Shown here piece after piece: positions 28,276 through 39,295 of a DNA stretch of 64,000 nucleotides. This DNA comes from an uncultured Aquimonas sp. (GTDB taxonomy: Bacteria; Pseudomonadota; Gammaproteobacteria; Xanthomonadales; Xanthomonadaceae). A model generated the notes under the pieces. It searched no databases, was not told the DNA's origin, and saw only the letters and a list, made by a program, of their open reading frames with translations. The stretch lies in assembly GCF_937888285.1 (NCBI RefSeq), contig NZ_CALART010000007.1:32946-96945 (forward strand), read 5' to 3'. Both the position numbers and the translations under genes were made by a program. Position 1 is the first letter of the stretch, and every line of letters starts with the position of its first letter.

Positions 28276-28980
28276 CTAGAGCTCGACCTGCACGGGCGGC
28301 AGGGCTTCACCGCCCTCGCGCTGCAGGTCGAAGTGCAGCTGGGCGCGGCCGCGCCAGCTGCGCGGCAGCGTATAGGTGGCGAAGCCTTCGCCGGAGATCC
28401 GCGCCGACGGCAGTTCGACGCGGCGTTCGCCGAGTTCGGCGTGGGCGCCGGCGATCCGGCTGCCCAGCGGCAGGGCGATGTCGACCACCATCAGGCGGGC
28501 GCGTGGATCGCCCTGGTCCTCACGCAGTTCGACGCGGCCGCCACGCAGCAGGTCGAAGACCAGACGCGCGGGCGCCTCAGCCTCGGGCTCATCGCTGATT
28601 GGAGCGGCGGGCCCTGTGACCAGCAGGCTCGCGAGGCCCAGACCGCCGACGAAGCTGGCGGCCATGGCGAGCAGCGGAACATGGCCCCGGCGCACTTGCC
28701 TGTGCGGCGCGATCCTTGCGGCTGCCGCTGTATCGAAGTGCGTCGCTTCGCCGCGGTCAGCCTGATCCAGTGAGGGCTGCACCTGCGGATCCGCGGCGGC
28801 GAGCACCACGGCGCGCAGGGCGTTGTCAGCGTCGATGGCATCGAGAAGATGCGGCTTGTCGAGCACATAGGCCTCGAACCAGGCCTGCTCGTCGGGCTTG
28901 AGCTCGCGGTCCAGATAGCGCTGCAGCCAGGCCTGTTCCAGCCAGGGGCTGAGCGGCGGTGCGGAAGTGGGCAGGTTCAT
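28276..28980 (-). CDS. Zinc-less anti-sigma-factor-like membrane protein
   Basis: 234 residues. The N-terminal 60 residues (WLQRYLDRELKPDEQAWFEA) have the anti-sigma domain pattern but contain no cysteine, so no ZAS zinc site. A single membrane segment (LLAMAASFVGGLGLASLLV, about residues 100-120) is followed by a periplasmic beta-rich region ending in PPVQVEL. Position directly downstream of an ECF sigma gene supports an anti-sigma role. This is inference, because similarity to named anti-sigma factors is weak. Confidence 0.75.
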   Translation of the reverse strand: MNLPTSAPPLSPWLEQAWLQRYLDRELKPDEQAWFEAYVLDKPHLLDAIDADNALRAVVLAAADPQVQPSLDQADRGEATHFDTAAAARIAPHRQVRRGHVPLLAMAASFVGGLGLASLLVTGPAAPISDEPEAEAPARLVFDLLRGGRVELREDQGDPRARLMVVDIALPLGSRIAGAHAELGERRVELPSARISGEGFATYTLPRSWRGRAQLHFDLQREGGEALPPVQVEL

Positions 28981-29095
28981 GGCGCATCGACCCTGGGGGA
29001 GGGGGCGGGGTACTGCTGGCGCAGGAGGCCGCGCGCACGGTGCTGTCCCAGCGACAGCCACAGCGGATGTCGGTTTTGTGACGCATTGCGCGCGT

Positions 29096-29698
29096 TCACG
29101 GGTCCGGCGCCCAGCCGGCGTCTTCGATGAGTGCGCGCAGGCGCTCCCGGGCGCGGTGCAGCACGCGCCGGAAGTGCGGCTCGTCGATGCCCAGCTCGGC
29201 GCACAGGTCATCGCGATCGCGATCCTCCAGATAGAAGCCGCGCAGCACGGCGCGGTCGCGCGCCACCGGCAGGGCCTCGACCAGGCCGGCCATGGCCTGC
29301 CGCAGGTGGCGCTGGTGCAGACGTTCGGCGGGGCCAGCCTCGCTGCCCGGCAGGTTCTCAAGCTGCTCGACCTCGACGCTGTCGCCGCGCTGGCCGCGTT
29401 TGCGGTACTCGGCGCGGGTGGCGTGGGCGATGGTCGCCTGCAGGTAGGCGGGCAGGGCGTTCGGGTCGTTGAGCGCACCGGCACGCAGGCGACCCAGTAC
29501 GGTCAGCAGTACGTCCTGGACGATGTCGTCGACGATCGGATCACCCGGTCGGCAGGCCCGCACCACCAGCGTGCGCACGCCGCGGCCATAGCGTTCGACG
29601 AAGCAACGCTCCGCCTCGGCGCTGCCGGCGGCGATCGCCAGCACCAAGGGGTCGGGTGCGAGGGTCGCGCCCGTGCTGTGTTCGCCTCGCCTGTCCAA
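29096..29698 (-). CDS. ECF RNA polymerase sigma factor
   Basis: 200 residues. Region 2 includes the acidic core-binding stretch IVDDIVQDVLLTVLG and then PAYLQATIAHATRAEYRK. Region 4 includes ALPVARDRAVLRGFYLEDRD and an HTH around LGIDEPHFRRVLHRARERL. The start used is a TTG at 29698 with a run of G six bases upstream. A later in-frame GTG or TTG near 29645 is possible. An anti-sigma-like gene and an AlkA-like gene follow on the same strand. Unlike the two sigma factors at 56355 and 60789, it keeps the usual acidic residues of region 2.2. Confidence 0.88.
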   Translation of the reverse strand: MDRRGEHSTGATLAPDPLVLAIAAGSAEAERCFVERYGRGVRTLVVRACRPGDPIVDDIVQDVLLTVLGRLRAGALNDPNALPAYLQATIAHATRAEYRKRGQRGDSVEVEQLENLPGSEAGPAERLHQRHLRQAMAGLVEALPVARDRAVLRGFYLEDRDRDDLCAELGIDEPHFRRVLHRARERLRALIEDAGWAPDP

Positions 29699-29805
29699 GC
29701 AGAACCCCCCGGCGCTACCCTTTCGGCATCCTAACCATCTGCACGCGAATTGAGAACGCGTGCGCCGGCATTCGTCCCGCTCCGGCCCGCGTCGACGGGC
29801 CGGTT

Positions 29806-31224
29806 TCAGCGGGTCAGAAAGCGCACCAGCCGGTCCGCGAGGCCGCGGTAGGGCGGCTTGAACAGGGCCATGCCCGACCAGCGCGCCTGCCGGAACACGG
29901 GCTTTTCCTTGCTGAAGGTGCGAAAACCCGCCTCACCGTGATAGCTGCCCATGCCGCTGGGGCCGATGCCGCCGAAGGGCAGGTTGTTCTGGGCGAACTG
30001 CAGCACGGTGTCATTGATCGCCACCGAGCCGGCGATGGTGTGCTCCAGCAGGTGCTCGATGCGCCGCGATTCGTGGTCGAACAGGTACAGGGCCAGCGGG
30101 CGGTCGCGGCGCTTGACGTAGTCGATGGCTTCGCTGAACTCGCGGTAGGGCACGATCGGCAGCAGCGGGCCGAAGATCTCCTCCTGCATCAGCCGGCAGT
30201 CCTCCGGCGCGTCCAGCACCAGGGTCGGCGCGATCAGGCGCTGGCTGTCGGCCAGCTCGGACTCGACTTCGATCAGCGGCTCGATGCGGGCGCCGCGGCT
30301 GCGGGCCTCCTCGCGCCAGTCGACCAGGCGCTGGTACTGCGCGCGGTTGATGATGCGGGTGTAGTCCGGGCCCATGCTGATGTCCGGGTAGCGCGCCTGG
30401 GCCTCGGCCTTCAGCGCCGCCACCAGGGCGTTGACCGCGTTCTCGGGCACCAGCAGGTAGTCGGGCGCGATGCAGGTCTGGCCGGCATTGATGAACTTGC
30501 CCGAGGCAATCCGCGCGGCGGCACGCTCGATCGGATAGCCCGGCGCCAGGATCACCGGCGACTTGCCGCCGAGCTCCAGCGTCACCGGCGTCAGGTTGGG
30601 TGCGGCCGCGGCCATCACCTTGCGGCCAACCGCAGTCGAGCCGGTGAAGAACAGATGGTCGAAGGGCAGGCCGGCAAACGCCGCGGCGACATCAGCCCCA
30701 CCCAGCGCGATCTCGACCCGGTTGCGCGGATAGATCGAGCGCAGCAGGTCGAACAGGGCCTGGCTGGTGCGCGGGGTGTGCTCGCTGGGCTTCAGATACA
30801 CCGCATTGCCGGCGGCCAACGCGGTGGCCAGCGGCACCAGGGCCAGGTTGACCGGATAGTTCCAGGGCGAAATCACCCCCACCACGCCCAGCGCCTGGTA
30901 GCGCACCTCGGCCGTCGCCGGCCAGAACAGCGGGCTGATCCAGCGCCGCCGCGGGCGCATCCATTTCTTCAGGTTGCCGATCAGGTGGTCGATTTCGGAC
31001 AGCACGGTCATGCCGTCCGAAACCAGGCTCTCGTGGCGGCTGCGGCAGCCGAAGTCGGCGTCCATCGCGCGCACGAGCTCGGGCAGGTTGAGCTTGACCG
31101 CAGCGCGCAGGTCATAGAGGTCTTCGCGGCGCTCGGTGTAGGAGCGCGGCGCGCGTTCGGCCTGGGCGCGCAGCACGGCGAGGCGCTGCGGCAGTTCTTC
31201 GAGCGGGGTGCTGGGCAAGTCCAT
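29806..31224 (-). CDS. Aldehyde dehydrogenase, coniferyl-aldehyde dehydrogenase type
   Basis: 472 residues from the ATG at 31224. It has SPWNYPVNLALVPLATALAA (active-site Asn), TLELGGKSPVI (general base Glu) and INAGQTCIAPDYLLV (nucleophilic Cys). The late NNLPFGGIGPSGMGSYHG motif is typical of class-3/coniferyl-type NAD(P) aldehyde dehydrogenases. These often have a hydrophobic C-terminal end, and here it ends FKPPYRGLADRLVRFLTR. The true substrate may be a medium-chain or aromatic aldehyde. It is divergent from the gamma carbonic anhydrase gene by 58 bases. Confidence 0.93.
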   Translation of the reverse strand: MDLPSTPLEELPQRLAVLRAQAERAPRSYTERREDLYDLRAAVKLNLPELVRAMDADFGCRSRHESLVSDGMTVLSEIDHLIGNLKKWMRPRRRWISPLFWPATAEVRYQALGVVGVISPWNYPVNLALVPLATALAAGNAVYLKPSEHTPRTSQALFDLLRSIYPRNRVEIALGGADVAAAFAGLPFDHLFFTGSTAVGRKVMAAAAPNLTPVTLELGGKSPVILAPGYPIERAAARIASGKFINAGQTCIAPDYLLVPENAVNALVAALKAEAQARYPDISMGPDYTRIINRAQYQRLVDWREEARSRGARIEPLIEVESELADSQRLIAPTLVLDAPEDCRLMQEEIFGPLLPIVPYREFSEAIDYVKRRDRPLALYLFDHESRRIEHLLEHTIAGSVAINDTVLQFAQNNLPFGGIGPSGMGSYHGEAGFRTFSKEKPVFRQARWSGMALFKPPYRGLADRLVRFLTR

Positions 31225-31282
31225 ACGGCCGAGTGTAGTGCAGCACGGGGCGCCGGCAAGGCGCTTGCTACACTCCGCGCCC

Positions 31283-31840
31283 ATGAGCACAGCCCCCTAC
31301 TCCCCCTTGCGCGCCTTCCAGGGCCGCAGCCCCAAGCTCGGCCAGCGCGTCTGGGTCGACCCGATGTCGGCGGTGATCGGCGACGTCGAGATCGGCGACG
31401 ACAGCTCCATCTGGCCCGGCGTGGTGATCCGCGCCGACGTCAACTACATCCGCATTGGCGCGCGCACCTCGATCCAGGACGGCACCGTGGTGCACGTCAC
31501 CCACGACGGCCCCTACACCCGCGAGAACGGCTGGCCCACGCTGATCGGCAACGACGTCACCGTCGGCCATGCGGTGGTGCTGCACGGCTGCACCATCGAG
31601 GATCGCTGCCTGATCGGCATGCACGCCAGCGTGATGGACGGCGCGGTGGTCAAGACCCACGGCTTCGTCGGCGCCGGTGCGCTGATCGCGCCGGGCAAGG
31701 TGGTCGGTGAAGGCGAGCTGTGGCTGGGCAACCCCGGCCGCCTGGTGCGCCGGCTCTCCGACCGCGAGATCGAGAACCTGATGTACTCCGCCGGCCACTA
31801 CGTGCGCCTGAAGGACAAGTACCTCAATCCACCGGCTTGA
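31283..31840 (+). CDS. Gamma carbonic anhydrase family protein
   Basis: 185 residues. It shows the left-handed beta-helix hexapeptide pattern (VIGDVEIGDDSSIWPGVVIR). Metal-ligand histidines are placed as in the family: VVHVTHDG and VTVGHAVVLHG. The family includes Cam, CaiE and YrdA; YrdA-like members often have no proven carbonic anhydrase activity. It is followed by a PEBP gene on the same strand after 33 bases. Confidence 0.92.
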   Translation: MSTAPYSPLRAFQGRSPKLGQRVWVDPMSAVIGDVEIGDDSSIWPGVVIRADVNYIRIGARTSIQDGTVVHVTHDGPYTRENGWPTLIGNDVTVGHAVVLHGCTIEDRCLIGMHASVMDGAVVKTHGFVGAGALIAPGKVVGEGELWLGNPGRLVRRLSDREIENLMYSAGHYVRLKDKYLNPPA

Positions 31841-31873
31841 AGCCACCGCCCCATCACGAGAGGACGACCCCGC

Positions 31874-32500
31874 ATGAAACTGCGCAGCGACAGCTTCGAA
31901 CAGGGCCAGCCGATTCCCGCCGAGTTCGCCTTCGGCAAACCCGGCCCGGACAGCCCCTGCATCCTCTCGGACAACCGCAATCCGCACCTGGCCTGGAGCG
32001 AAGTGCCCGAGGGCACGCGCAGCTTCGCCCTGATCTGCGTCGACCCGGACGTGCCGTCGAAACCCGATGACGTCAACCAGACCGGCCGCGAAGTGCCGGC
32101 CGACCTGCCGCGCGTCGACTTCGTGCACTGGCTGCTGGCGAACATCCCGGCCGACGCGCGCGAGATCGCCGCCGGCAGCTGCAGCGAGGGGGTCACTGCG
32201 CGCGGCAAGCAGAATCCGTCGGGCCCCAGCGGCAGCGTGCAGGGCAAGAACGACTACACCGGCTGGTTCGCCGGTGACGCCGACATGGGCGGCGACTACC
32301 TCGGCTACGACGGCCCCTGCCCGCCCTTCAACGATGCCCTGCTGCACCGCTACCTGTTCCGCCTGTTCGCCCTGGACGTGGCCGCGCTCGAACTGCCCGC
32401 GAAGTTCACCATGGCCGACCTGCATCGCGCCCTGCACGGCCACGTGCTGGCCGAGGCCGTGCACTACGGCACCTATACCCTGAACCCGCGGCTGCGCTGA
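31874..32500 (+). CDS. YbhB/YbcL-type PEBP (Raf kinase inhibitor-like) protein
   Basis: 208 residues with no signal peptide. The PEBP fold is shown by NRNPHLAWSEVPEGTRSFAL, then ICVDPDVPS, FVHWLLANIP and YDGPCPP, which line the anion-binding pocket. Cellular role in bacteria is poorly known. It lies between the carbonic anhydrase-like gene and the cardiolipin synthase gene, all on the plus strand with short gaps. Confidence 0.92.
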   Translation: MKLRSDSFEQGQPIPAEFAFGKPGPDSPCILSDNRNPHLAWSEVPEGTRSFALICVDPDVPSKPDDVNQTGREVPADLPRVDFVHWLLANIPADAREIAAGSCSEGVTARGKQNPSGPSGSVQGKNDYTGWFAGDADMGGDYLGYDGPCPPFNDALLHRYLFRLFALDVAALELPAKFTMADLHRALHGHVLAEAVHYGTYTLNPRLR

Positions 32501-32518
32501 GGCGCGGGCGCGCAGGCC

Positions 32519-33931
32519 GTGGACGACCTGCAGCTCGACGTCTGGCTGCCGCTGGCCTGGGCGGTCTACATCAGCGCGCTGTCGGTGTGGATCGTGCTGC
32601 AGAAGCGGCCGCCGGTCAGCACGCTCGCCTGGATCCTCTCGCTGGCTGCGCTGCCGGTGCTGGGCTTCCTGATCTACCACTGGCTGGGGCCGGTGCGGAT
32701 CCGCCGCCAGCAGCTCAAGCGTCGCCGCAGCCGGCGGCGCCTGGAACGCGAACCGCTGTCCGAATGCGATGTGCTGGCCGCGCTGGCCGGCCCGCTGGAG
32801 CTGCGCCAGGCGCGACTGGTCGAGCGCCTGACCCGGCTGGCGCCGACCACCGCGCAGCGCGTCGAACTGCTGAGCGATGGCGAAGCCACCTACGAGGCCT
32901 TGCTGGCGGCGATCCGCGAGGCCCGTGAGCACATCCACTGCGAGTACTACATCTTCGAGCCGGACCGGATCGGCTGTGCGGTGCGCGATGCGCTGGCCGA
33001 GCGCGCCCGCGCCGGCGTTGCCGTGCGACTGCTGGTGGATGCGGTCGGCAGCGCCAAGCTGTCGCGGCGCTTCCTGCGCCCGCTGCGCGAGGCCGGCGCC
33101 GAGGTGGTGTTCTTCCATCCGTTCCGGCTGGCCACGCTGCGGCCGGTGCTGAACCTGCGCACCCACCGCAAGATCGCGATCATCGACGGGCGCATCGGCT
33201 TCACCGGCGGCATCAACGTCAGCGATACCCAGGACGAGCGCGTGCACAGCGGCGCCTTCCGCGACCTGCACCTGCGCATCGAGGGCGCGGCGGTGAACGG
33301 CCTGCAGCAGGTGTTCGTCGAGGACTGGCTGTACGCCAGCCGCCGCCCGCTGCGCCAGCACGGCATGTTCCCGCAGCTGGCGCACGGCGAGATTCCCCTG
33401 CAGTGGCTGCCTTCCGGGCCGGACACCCCGCAGGAGCCGATCCACCGGGCGATGCTGCAGGCCATGGGCGATGCCGACCAGCGGATCTGGCTGGTCACAC
33501 CCTATTTCGTGCCGCCCGAGCCGGCCCTGTACGCGCTGACCCGCGCCGCCCAGCGCGGGGTCGACGTGCGCGTGCTGGTGCCACGCCGCGCCGACAGCCG
33601 CATCGTCACCTATGCCAGCCGCAGCTACTTCGACGAGCTGCTGCGCGCCGGCGTGCGCGTGTTCGAGTACCAGCCGCGCATGCTGCACACCAAGGCCCTG
33701 CTGGTCGACGAGGCCCTGTGCACGCTCGGCAGCGCCAACTTCGACGCACGCAGCTTCCGCCTCAATTTCGAGCTGTGCCTGAACATCTACGGCGAGCCCT
33801 CGGCGCGCGCGCTGGAAGCAGTGCTGCTGGAGGACTTCGCGCAGGCGAAGGAAGTGCGCCGCCCGCGCCGCATCACGCGTCGGCACCGGCTGGCGGAAGC
33901 CGGCGCGCGCCTGCTGTCGCCCCTGCTGTAA
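32519..33931 (+). CDS. cls: Cardiolipin synthase (phospholipase D family)
   Basis: 470 residues, starting at a GTG 18 bases after the PEBP stop. Two N-terminal membrane helices come first (LPLAWAVYISALSVWIVL and LAWILSLAALPVLGFLIYHW). Two PLD domains follow with HKD motifs HRKIAIIDGRIGFTGG (about residue 215) and LHTKALLVDEALCTLGSANF (about residue 390). It condenses phosphatidylglycerol with another phospholipid to form cardiolipin at the inner membrane. Layout matches ClsA-type enzymes. Confidence 0.94.
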   Translation: MDDLQLDVWLPLAWAVYISALSVWIVLQKRPPVSTLAWILSLAALPVLGFLIYHWLGPVRIRRQQLKRRRSRRRLEREPLSECDVLAALAGPLELRQARLVERLTRLAPTTAQRVELLSDGEATYEALLAAIREAREHIHCEYYIFEPDRIGCAVRDALAERARAGVAVRLLVDAVGSAKLSRRFLRPLREAGAEVVFFHPFRLATLRPVLNLRTHRKIAIIDGRIGFTGGINVSDTQDERVHSGAFRDLHLRIEGAAVNGLQQVFVEDWLYASRRPLRQHGMFPQLAHGEIPLQWLPSGPDTPQEPIHRAMLQAMGDADQRIWLVTPYFVPPEPALYALTRAAQRGVDVRVLVPRRADSRIVTYASRSYFDELLRAGVRVFEYQPRMLHTKALLVDEALCTLGSANFDARSFRLNFELCLNIYGEPSARALEAVLLEDFAQAKEVRRPRRITRRHRLAEAGARLLSPLL

Positions 33932-34164
33932 CCGTGCCGGGGGCAGCCCTCCGTGTCGGCACGCGCCGCGCGGTTCAGACGCTGCCGGCAAAGGCCCGCG
34001 GCTGCTCAGCGCGTTTCCCATTGCTTCGGAGTTCCCGCCCGCGGCCGATCGCGACTTGCAACGGACTGTCGGATCCGGAAGCTGTTGCGTCTGCTTCCGC
34101 CATGCCAGCGTGCGTGAGCTGCGCTGACATTTTCCATTGCGTCCGCCTGCAAGATTTTCCTGAC

Positions 34165-35091
34165 ATGACTGCATCACGCATGCGCTTCACGCGTCTTCGC
34201 ATTGCCCTGCCAGCGGTGGCCCTCGTCGCTGCAGCCGTGCTGGTCGCCCTACTCGCCCCTGCAGCCGGCGAAGTCACGCTCGCAGTCCGCTGCGACGGCG
34301 CGCAGTCAGGCGCGCACTTCAAGACCTGTGTGATGACGGCCATCCGTCAGACGCCGCGCACTACGGCGCCCGGCGGACGCTACTGCAGCCTGAATGTGGT
34401 CGATGGCAGCGCCCGCTGCTTCCGCGTATTGAAAGTGGCAGGGCAGCATTTCGCCTGGCAGGAGGCGGTACCCGATTTCATCGCGGCCAGGCTGTCCCTG
34501 CTGTCGCAGGCCTATCGGCTGGATGCCGATGGCTTCCATCTCCCGAGGCAGTACACAACCGATCAGTCCATCCTGGCGCATGGACCACACGACCCGGTGC
34601 GGGTCTCGGTCAACGGCCAGCACTCCAGCGAACGCGGCCGCATGGACCGGGCCGTGGAGCGTTGCCTGTCCGATCTACGCTGCATCGAACGGATCGACGC
34701 AGCCCTCACACTCCGCGTGAGGGCGAGCGCGCGGCATGCGAATGCAGAGATGCCGACTGCCGCAGGCTGGGTGGACTGGAGATACTTTCCTGCACAGCTT
34801 GGGCCTCCCGCAGTCGTCTGGTTCTGCCGCGGGTCCGATTGCGCCCGGTACCACTTCGCGAACGGCGGCGCGACGTTCAAGGAGACTCGCGCTGGCCGTG
34901 GCGCTGGCGCCGGCTACGGTAACCCGGACCGTGGAGAGAGCCTTGCGTGGGCGAGCACGGACGCGCAGGACATCTGGGCAGGCATGCGCCGGGCCGGGTA
35001 TCCGATGACGGATGAGCCACGGGATCAGCCACTGCTTTGCCGCTGGTCCCGTGGAGCCTTCCAAAGCTGCGCCTGGGTCGATCCGCGCTGA
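34165..35091 (+). CDS. Unknown exported cysteine-rich protein
   Basis: 308 residues from the ATG at 34165. The N-terminus (RLRIALPAVALVAAAVLVALLAPAAG) is a signal peptide or anchor. The mature part has about ten cysteines, mostly in short spaced pairs (CLSDLRC, CRGSDC, LLCRWSRGAFQSC), which suggests disulfides in the periplasm. It includes ARYHFANGGATFKE and a repeated Trp-x-Asp style. I recognise no family. Base composition looks slightly less GC-rich than the neighbours. A 233-base gap with no evident gene precedes it. It converges on ntrC. Confidence 0.7.
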   Translation: MTASRMRFTRLRIALPAVALVAAAVLVALLAPAAGEVTLAVRCDGAQSGAHFKTCVMTAIRQTPRTTAPGGRYCSLNVVDGSARCFRVLKVAGQHFAWQEAVPDFIAARLSLLSQAYRLDADGFHLPRQYTTDQSILAHGPHDPVRVSVNGQHSSERGRMDRAVERCLSDLRCIERIDAALTLRVRASARHANAEMPTAAGWVDWRYFPAQLGPPAVVWFCRGSDCARYHFANGGATFKETRAGRGAGAGYGNPDRGESLAWASTDAQDIWAGMRRAGYPMTDEPRDQPLLCRWSRGAFQSCAWVDPR

Positions 35092-35173
35092 GCGGCGGCC
35101 GGCTCTGCACAGCCAGCCGCGGCCGCTGTCGGCGCACACAACCAGCCAGCGCGACCGCCCGTCCCCTGCGCGC

Positions 35174-36563
<1,390 letters not shown>

Positions 36564-36574
<11 letters not shown>

Positions 36575-37655
36575 GGTGAGCCTCCTCGCGGTGCTCGTCG
36601 CGCACCGGCAGCAGCAGGGTGAATACGGTATGGCCCGGACGCGAGCGGAAGCTGAGCGCGCCGCCGTGCTCGCGCGCGACCTGCTGGGCCAGCGCGAGGC
36701 CCAGGCCCGAGCCCTCCGGTCGGCCCGAGACCAGGGGCAGGAAGATGCGCTCGGCCAGGGACTCCGGCACGCCGCGACCGTTGTCCTCGACTTCGAGCTT
36801 GAGCGCCAGCCGATAGCGCAGTTCGCCGATCAGCACGCCATGCTCGGCGCGCGAGCGCAGGCGCACCACCGAGGCGCCACTCTGCAGGGCGTTGCGCACC
36901 AGGTTCCACAGCGCCTGCACCAGGCGGTCGGCATCGGCGGGCAGCTCGGGCAGGCTGGGGTCGTAGTCGCGCAGCAGCTGCACCGACCAGCCGGCCTCGG
37001 CCTCGGCGAGCAGGCGCACGCGCTCCAGCACCGAATGCACATTGGTGGCGACCAGCTCGCGCGGCGCGGTCGGGGTCAGCAGGCGCTCGACCAGGTCGGT
37101 CAGACGCGCGGTCTCGGTGAGGATGACTTCGACATAGCGGCGGCTGTCGGCGTCCTCGATCCGCCGGCCGAGCAGCTGGGCCGCACCCTTCAGGCCCGCC
37201 AGCGGATTGCGCACCTCATGGGCCAGCCCCTTGAGTGCCGCGTGCAGGGCCGCCGGCAGCACGCTGGGGTCGGCGCCGGGAAAGGCATCGGCCGGGTGGA
37301 ATTCGATCAGCAGGCCACCCGCGGGCAGGTCGGGCGCGGGCTCGAAGGGCGTGAGGTAGACCTCGGCGAAGCGCTCGTCGCCTTCCCGCTTCAGGCGCAG
37401 GTGGCGGCCACGCAGTGAGGTCTGCTGCTGCAGCACCTCGGTGGCAGCGGCCACGAGTTCGCCCTCGCCGCCGTCGATCAGGGCCAGCGGCTGCTCCAGC
37501 AGACGCCGCCGCGACAGGCCGAGCCAGGCCGAGCAGGCCGGGTTGAGCTCGCGGATCTGCTGCGCTGCATCGATCAGCAGCAGGGGCGTGGCCAGGCGCT
37601 GGAAGGGCGCGAAGCGGCTGAGCATGGCGGGTCCGAGGCGCTGGGTTTGCGCCAT
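36564..37655 (-). CDS. ntrB: Nitrogen regulation histidine kinase NtrB
   Basis: 363 residues and no membrane segment, as expected for a cytosolic kinase. A PAS domain (ATPLLLIDAAQQIRELNPAC) is followed by the H-box GLAHEVRNPLAGLKGAAQLL. The ATP-binding motifs are the N-box LVRNALQSG, the G1-box VEDNGRGVPE and the G2-box GRPEGSGLGLAL. Together with NtrC it relays the PII nitrogen signal. Neither glnA nor glnK is in the window. Confidence 0.94.
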
Positions 37656-37910
37656 CGTGGTGCAAGTCCGGCGAGGAAGGAAGCCCGGGCCTGCCGGACA
37701 CCGCCAACTCGCCGCGGCAGCGGCCGAGTCCTGCGCGCGTGCCGCCCGCTGTCGACGACCCGGCTGTGTGGCCGGCCAGCGTGATTCCGTTCACGCCTCG
37801 GCATCACGCTTGTGTCTGGCCTGTGACTTGCTTGCGCTGAGCGCATGTCTCCGTCCGCGCCCGCAAGCCCCGCCGTCGCCCACCGCAAGAGTGCCGTGGC
37901 CCGCGGGCGC

Positions 37911-39224
37911 TCAGGCGGCGAACGCGTCGCGGCTGAGGTTCTCGGGATCAGCCTCGGTGCAGACCACGTCGTCCTCGATGCGGATGCCGCCGTAGGGCGC
38001 CAGCGCGTCCACCCGCGTCCAGTCGATGTGACGCGCATGGTCACTCGCGCGCAGCCGGGCCAGCAGGCTCTCGATGAAGTACAGCCCGGGTTCGATGGTC
38101 ACCGCCATGCCCGGCGCCAGCGGCCGGGTCAGGCGCAGGAAGGGGTGGCCCTCGGGGCGCTCGATGCGGCCACCGTCCTCGCTGGCGGCAAAGCCGGCGA
38201 CGTCGTGCACCTGCAGGCCGATCAGATGGCCGAGGCCGTGCGGGAAGAAGGTCGAGCTCAGGCTGGCGGCAATGGCTTCATCCAGTCCGCAGCGGATCAC
38301 GCCCGCCTCGATCAGCAGCGCGCTCAGCTGGCGGTGGCAGTCGAGGTGCAGGTCGCGGTAGTCCCGGCCGGGGCGTACGCCGTCAACCAGCTGGCGCTGC
38401 ACGCGGTCGACGCCGGCGAGCAGTGCGGCGAAATCGCCGCTTTCGCCGCTATAGGTGCGGGTGATGTCGGCGGCGTAGCCGGCGCAGCTGGCGCCGGCAT
38501 CGATCAGCAGCGAGCGGCGCTGGGCCGGCGCCACGCGGTCGCGATGCTGGTAGTGCAGGATCGCCGCATGTTCGTTGAGGCAGACGATGCTGCCGTAGGG
38601 CAGGTCGAGATCGCCGTGGCCGCTCGCGGCGAGGTAGGCCTGGTGCACGCCGTGCTCCGAGGCACCGGCGCGGAAGGCCGCTTCGGCGGCGCGATGGCCG
38701 GCCACCGCGCGCCGGCTGGCGCGGCGCATCAGCTCGATTTCGTAGGGAGTCTTGAAGGCGCGATGGAAATGCAGGTAATCGATCAGGGCCGGCGGGTTGT
38801 CGGGCACCCAGGCGCCGACCGCGGCTTCGGGCTCACCGACGATGGCGCACTGCGCCGGCGGCGGCAGCAGGGCGGCGAGTTCGCCCGGATCGCGGATGAT
38901 CGATATAGTGCACTGCTCAGTCCAATAACCTGCCGGGTCCGCCGGCGGCATGTGCCAGAAATCGTCCGGCTGGAAATAGAACAGATGCGGCTTTTCGCCA
39001 GGGGTGATCTTCAGCCAGCAGTCCGGATGCTCGTCCAGCGGCAGCCAGGCCTTGAAGTGCGGGTTGATCCGGAACGGGTAGGGGCGGTCGTCGAGGAACT
39101 CGTAGCGGGTCGCGCCGGCGGCGATCAGCAGATGTTCGCGTCCGACCCGCTCCAGGGCGGCGGCGCTGCGCTGCATCAGGGTCTGGACATGGGCGCGGTG
39201 AAGCGGGGCAAGGTCGACACTCAT
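37911..39224 (-). CDS. pepQ: Xaa-Pro dipeptidase PepQ
   Basis: 437 residues from the ATG at 39224, near the 443 of E. coli PepQ. The pita-bread C-terminal domain has metal ligands in LLIDAGASCAGYAADITRTY (two Asp), FFPHGLGHLIGLQVHD (His), TIEPGLYFI (Glu) and GIRIEDDVV (Glu). It cleaves dipeptides with C-terminal proline. The unrelated 255-base gap to ntrB shows no gene. It is divergent from the CHASE-GGDEF-EAL gene, 71 bases apart. Confidence 0.93.
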   Translation of the reverse strand: MSVDLAPLHRAHVQTLMQRSAAALERVGREHLLIAAGATRYEFLDDRPYPFRINPHFKAWLPLDEHPDCWLKITPGEKPHLFYFQPDDFWHMPPADPAGYWTEQCTISIIRDPGELAALLPPPAQCAIVGEPEAAVGAWVPDNPPALIDYLHFHRAFKTPYEIELMRRASRRAVAGHRAAEAAFRAGASEHGVHQAYLAASGHGDLDLPYGSIVCLNEHAAILHYQHRDRVAPAQRRSLLIDAGASCAGYAADITRTYSGESGDFAALLAGVDRVQRQLVDGVRPGRDYRDLHLDCHRQLSALLIEAGVIRCGLDEAIAASLSSTFFPHGLGHLIGLQVHDVAGFAASEDGGRIERPEGHPFLRLTRPLAPGMAVTIEPGLYFIESLLARLRASDHARHIDWTRVDALAPYGGIRIEDDVVCTEADPENLSRDAFAA

Positions 39225-39295
39225 GGGCGGGCGGGCGGGCTGGGATCGGGCCGCCAAGCATACCGGCCCGCCTGTCTTCGACCGGAGCGCGCGGC

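Noticed and set aside
31268..34177. A 969-residue minus-strand frame
   Set aside because: It covers the gamma carbonic anhydrase, PEBP and cardiolipin synthase genes on the other strand, all with intact active-site motifs.
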